Shown here in pieces: positions 49,371-64,000 of a stretch of 64,000 nt of DNA (position 1 is its first letter; each line of letters starts with the position of its first letter). Where the stretch lies: contig NC_087385.1 in the NCBI RefSeq assembly GCF_963675165.1, forward strand, positions 5,787,412-5,851,411. The letters are read 5' to 3'. Made by a program: the position numbers and the translations under genes. The stretch is from Halichondria panicea. Its lineage: Eukaryota; Porifera; Demospongiae; Suberitida; Halichondriidae. Under the pieces are notes generated by a model. It worked only from the letters and a program-made list of their open reading frames with translations, did no database searches and was not told the origin of the DNA.

Positions 49371-49650
49371 TGCTGACTCGCTGGCAAGCGAGTCTACCTA
49401 AGCGCATGGTATTTCTATAAGGGCCCATTTCTATAACATGATAAAGATTTCAGGATTATAGGTAGATCCCCTGCAGAGCAGAGGAGGAGCTGCATGGTGA
49501 CAGAGGATGTTTACACATTCCATGACATTCTGCATGTTGCAATGTAGAAATCTATACATACACTCAGTCTTATATTCTTAAATATTTGGGGCTCACAAAC
49601 ATAATTATGCTTGTTGCCCAGTGAGTTAGTGCTCAGTATATGGCATCAAG

Positions 49651-49968
49651 AGTATATGATAGAGAAGAGAGTATCGAACGTAGGCATACTGTACATCAGA
49701 TGTATGCGGAGAGTAACGTGACTTCCTGTATCTGTCACAAGCTTGGAATTTGCACACTGACCAATCCAAGCGTGGGTGATGTAATCTATCAAGAAAGTAG
49801 ATTACATCACCCACACTTGGATGGGTTGATAGATTACATCACCCACGCTTGGATTGGTCAGTGTGCAAATTCCAAGCTTGTGACAGATACAGGAAGTCAC
49901 GTTACTCTCCGCATACATCTGATGTACAGTATGCCTACGTTCGATACTCTCTCTCTATCATACATACA
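49651..49968. repeat. Large near-perfect palindrome (foldback element)
   Basis: The left arm 49651..49790 is the inverse complement of 49828..49968, with only a few single-base differences. The 37-bp centre itself contains another copy of ATTACATCACCCAC...TTGGAT. RNA or single-stranded DNA from it would form a ~140-bp hairpin. The open frames across it are by-products of the palindrome. Outer ends show no clear target-site duplication. Confidence 0.92.
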
Positions 49969-50634
49969 TTGCACTGCATTATAATTATGGCATAATGCAC
50001 TGGGCACTTGCACTGTGTGTAAATGCAGTAGATTTCTGGGACTTATGCGCCACCATTCCACCCAATAACGCATTTGGTTCCTTTTAGGCTACTACTTTTT
50101 GCACTAGAAGTGGGAAGAAAACCTAAAAATTTACTATGGAATTCAGCAAAACTAATGAATACACTAAAATTCCTTTAAAACACAATCATGTCTTTTATAA
50201 AATTATGACCAATCAGACGAGTTTAACGTCATTGGACAACATTGCAGGCGCCTTCGTGCAATATGCCATATATTGCACTCTGGCTGGGCAATAACTAATA
50301 CTTATTAGCACTGGCGTGCGAAAAACTTAAAAATGCATTCAAGGGGAACAACTATGACATTGTTCAGTAAGTTACTCAGTATGGTATCAGGCAACAAGTG
50401 TATAAGAACTCCACACCTAAGAAGGGAATATGAACCCGCCAAACAGCTATAGATGACACTTGGAAGCTATGTTAATGATCAGAAGCTACACCAAAACTAG
50501 ACTACATAAGCATTCCATCCGGGGGATTTAAATGCAGTATGGCTTTACTATAGCTAGCTAGCTGCATGTCTACAGTTTTTAAGGTTGCAACCTGCGCAGG
50601 CTGTTCAAGAGTTTTAGATATCTAGATCTATATC

Positions 50635-52602
50635 ATGGTTTCGTTCAAAGATATCCTAATTGTGTACTTCAATCTCTTTCTGAGCAGTTACACAACTGCC
50701 CAGCTTGCGGGACCGAGTTGTATACCAGAAGGCACGAACGTAGTCAGCTACGAGTGTTCTGTGGACGATCCAACACTGAATGGTGCTACAATATGGCAGG
50801 GAACTGCCTTAAATTGCTCAACTCGCAGCATTGTCCTAAGGCACTCCGAATACAACACCACAGGAGCTAATGACACTTGTGGTAGTCTGTCTGCTGCAAG
50901 TGTCAGCATCAACAGGACAAGATTCACTTCAAGGCTGACATTCTTAGCTATACATGTAACAGAATTGGACGGGAAAATGCTTAACTGCACATTAAATGGC
51001 ACTGCACTGCTGCCTGGCTCTGACATGATGCTGATAATAAAAGTTGGAGGTAAATGTAAATAATAGGCTTAGCCATTCATATTGTACCTCCCAGGCATGA
51101 CTTTTTCTATTTCCACAGTAAGGCCATCACCCCCTGAGGGAATCAATATCACAGGCCTGCTAGATTCATCAGGTGAAACACGGCTCATCGTCAGCTGGTC
51201 CCCACCCGCTCAGTCTGTAGAGGGAGAGGTGGGAGGATATGTGCTCATTGTGAGTGGCGATGGTGGGGACTGTGGATGTGTGAGTATGAATGTCAGTGCA
51301 GACACTACCAATGTAACATGTTCAGGAATCAATGGTACCGGACAAATATGTTCATTTGAAGTTAGAACTATTTCAATAGACTGTGGACTCACAAGTGATT
51401 ATATTACGGAGAGTATAGAACTCCTTCTACCACCACCTCCGACGAATATAGGAGTTTTTTCATCGTATCAAGTAGAAGGGAGCATTCGGTGTATAATCGT
51501 AAAATTTACTGGTGTACAAACTCCTAACATATTCTACATTGTGACAGTTGGACGACATCGATCCTTCTCCATAAATTCATCATCATGCAATACAGCTAAC
51601 ACTTGCATTCTTACAGATATACATAGGCAACCTCTGATATCAGAGGACTTTTTCAACATTACTGTTTCGGCCTGTAACAAGTTAGGGTGTGGAGATGTGG
51701 AAATATTCCCTACACAGTTTCCTGCTAACGCAGTTACCCACAATCTCTTTCAAATACACCCAGAAAATAGAACAGTACTTTGCAATTTCCTGAGCTCATT
51801 TACTCCACAACCCAATACTCGTTGCTTGGTAACTTATGGTAATTCACCTCATGATTGTTATCGCTATAACGATTATCGTAAATTATCCATCAGCTATCCA
51901 GGTGATACCTTGACAGTTCCAATTACTGAAAATCTGCAGTCCGGAGTTGAATATTGCTATAGCATTTCCTTGGCATACAAACAAACTTCACTCAGTGTTA
52001 ATGGTGTCTTTAAATATTTGATTTGTGACCCATCAGAATTGAACGATGCTGGAGAAATTTCTACAAACATGACAGGTGGGGTTGTTAACATTCAAAATGG
52101 CATCATCAGTTTCAGTGGAATAGGGGTAGGCTCAACGGCTGAAGTTACGTGCGACAAAGGCTCTTTCTTAAAAGGGTCTAAGGTCAGGAATTGCACTTAC
52201 AATGGAGAGTGGAGTGGCAATATTCAGATATGTGAGATTGAGCCATCGGTACCAGACAACCGTGTACTAGTCAGTATTACAGTCACTGCTTTCGTCATGA
52301 TCGTATTGCTTTGTCTGGGAGTCTTTCTGACAGGAATATTTTACAGAAAGAAATACATGTCTTCGAAAGGGTCGAATAGTGCATGTGCTTTAACCTTAGA
52401 AAAAGAAGATTACAATGTGGACAATCAGACTGTATTCGAGCTCAATGGTGCAAGTAACATGGAAGCAGTTCACAGCCTAGGACAGAAAAAAGATAAGCAA
52501 CTAGTACCAGGGATGAGTGAAGGGTCGATATTTGGCGAAGTACACAAACCATTTGTGGATAAAAAATCAGTAGATCTAGTATCTGCACATGGAAACACCT
52601 AG
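50635..52602 (+). CDS. Single-pass receptor-like protein with Ig-like, FN3-like and sushi domains, two exons
   Basis: Exons 50635..51049 and 51119..52602 join in phase 1 (G|TA gives Val) for 632 aa. A signal peptide (DILIVYFNLFLSSYTTAQ) is followed by a Cys-containing Ig-like module (to ~137). Then come fibronectin-III-like modules (RPSPPEGINITGLL ... LIVSWSPPAQSVEGEVGGYV; second near PPPPTNIGVFSS ... FFNITVSACNKLGCGDV; possibly a third). A sushi/CCP repeat follows (GVGSTAEVTCDKGS, RNCTYNGEWSGNIQICE), then one TM helix (~521-547, SITVTAFVMIVLLCLGVFLT) and an 85-residue cytoplasmic tail. Many N-x-S/T sites mark the extracellular part. The tail has only two tyrosines and no kinase or phosphatase domain. 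It is probably a cell-surface adhesion or recognition receptor; ligand unknown. It sits between the dystrophin gene and that gene's truncated copy. Confidence 0.8.
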
Positions 52603-53122
52603 TTAACCTATCAAGAGAAAGACATTAAAGATTTTCAGAATTATACCATCGATCTATTCTCATTAAGTTCAGATACGTAAATGTTTTTATACCTTGAACT
52701 GAAAAGAAAATCACCCACTAGACTATTAGCTAACCTCATATACATGTAGTCACATGCATACTGTAGAATAACATGTACAATCAGTGTTATTAAGCGAAAA
52801 AGGTGACATTAAACTGTTGCATCTCAATATACCTATCGATCGTACTTTCATTCCATTTATACATTGTAACGTAACGTTTTATGTACACATAAAATAACTT
52901 ACTATGAGGTACATGCAGTATATTAAACACATGTTCCACATTAAGAGCTTCTGCTACTTCTGCTGCAACTATAAACGCCTTCTGTTGCATGCAGCATTCA
53001 TTTGTGATTTGTATAGTTAACTACCAATACCAGGGCAACGTTAAACAACAGTGAAAAACTGAAAGGAACAGTCAGTGGTACATGGTCAATACAAAAGGTA
53101 TAAAATTTAGAAAATAAAAAAC
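52603..53122. other. Intergenic region between receptor and dystrophin 3' ends
   Basis: 520 bp between convergent genes. The last ~100 bp (53022 onward) is the dystrophin 3' flank that is duplicated at 49181. No exon is seen. Confidence 0.5.
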
Positions 53123-63745
<10,623 letters not shown>

Positions 63746-63929
63746 CTGTGGAGGGTGTCACAATATAATTATTATGCAATGACATACTTATACATACTTA
63801 ATCTAGGAAATGACTGACACGAGGAAATACATAACACACGGGGACATCACTTACGTACATTCAACTAACCGATTATTATGCACTGTAGACAGTAGATGTT
63901 TCTTAGATACCAAGTAATATATGATACCC

Positions 63930-63930
<1 letters not shown>

Positions 63931-63968
<38 letters not shown>

Positions 63969-63992
63969 CCACACCCACACACACACACACAC
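63931..63992. repeat. (AC)n microsatellite at window end
   Basis: CA repeats run from 63931 to about 63992. The following CCTCTCTCA, read on the minus strand as TGAGAGAG|GTGTG, may be the end of the next upstream dystrophin exon, but only a few bases are visible. Confidence 0.8.
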
Positions 63993-64000
63993 CTCTCTCA

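Noticed and set aside
49640-49984. 114-codon plus-strand and 62-codon minus-strand frames
   Set aside because: Both are produced by the palindrome; no splice context, family signature or upstream promoter-like feature supports them.

Overview
The window is eukaryotic: its genes are built from short exons joined by GT-AG introns whose reading phase I could follow across every assigned junction. It is a metazoan genome (SIX homeobox, bHLH-PAS factor, dystrophin). The compact AT-rich layout, short introns, tandem MATH/TRAF-type genes and divergence of recognisable proteins suggest an early-branching animal, most likely a demosponge. The species is an inference, not proven here.

Layout. 1-4.0 kb (+): the end of a coiled-coil/MATH gene, two small paralogous genes (one with an ITAM-like YDAV...YEEI tail), and a Tyr/Gln-rich protein with a C-terminal MATH domain. 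4.4-7.3 kb (-): a KLHDC3-type kelch gene, head-to-head with 7.5-13.4 kb (+) ERLEC1/XTP3-B, an ER lectin. ERLEC1 carries two intronless ARF GTPase genes inside one intron. 13.7-16.7 kb (-): DHCR7 sterol reductase, head-to-head with 17.0-28.8 kb (+) a TMX1-like thioredoxin. ERLEC1, DHCR7 and TMX1 are all ER proteins. 31.6-34.5 kb (+): SIX1/2 homeobox gene. 36.6-42.1 kb (-): a seven-exon DUF202-like membrane protein with a mitochondrial-looking N-terminus and a 21-nt microexon. 42.3-48.1 kb (-): an AHR-like bHLH-PAS factor. 50.6-52.6 kb (+): an Ig/FN3/sushi single-pass receptor. 53.1 kb to the window end (-): the C-terminal half of a dystrophin, with 27 coding exons in the window.

Most unusual observation: after spectrin repeats, WW, EF-hand-like region, ZZ finger and coiled coil, the dystrophin continues in phase into a 252-residue tail with 11 Y-x-x-P motifs and proline-rich stretches. 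This is the architecture of a p130Cas substrate domain. A decayed copy of the tail exon lies 3.9 kb away, beyond the receptor gene.

Other notable structures are a 140-bp-arm foldback palindrome (49.65-49.97 kb), a TA-flanked MITE in ERLEC1 intron 1, a 30-bp minisatellite, and long CA/TG and CT-rich tracts. Exon coordinates were worked out by eye from splice signals, frame and remembered family alignments. No transcript evidence or database search was available.
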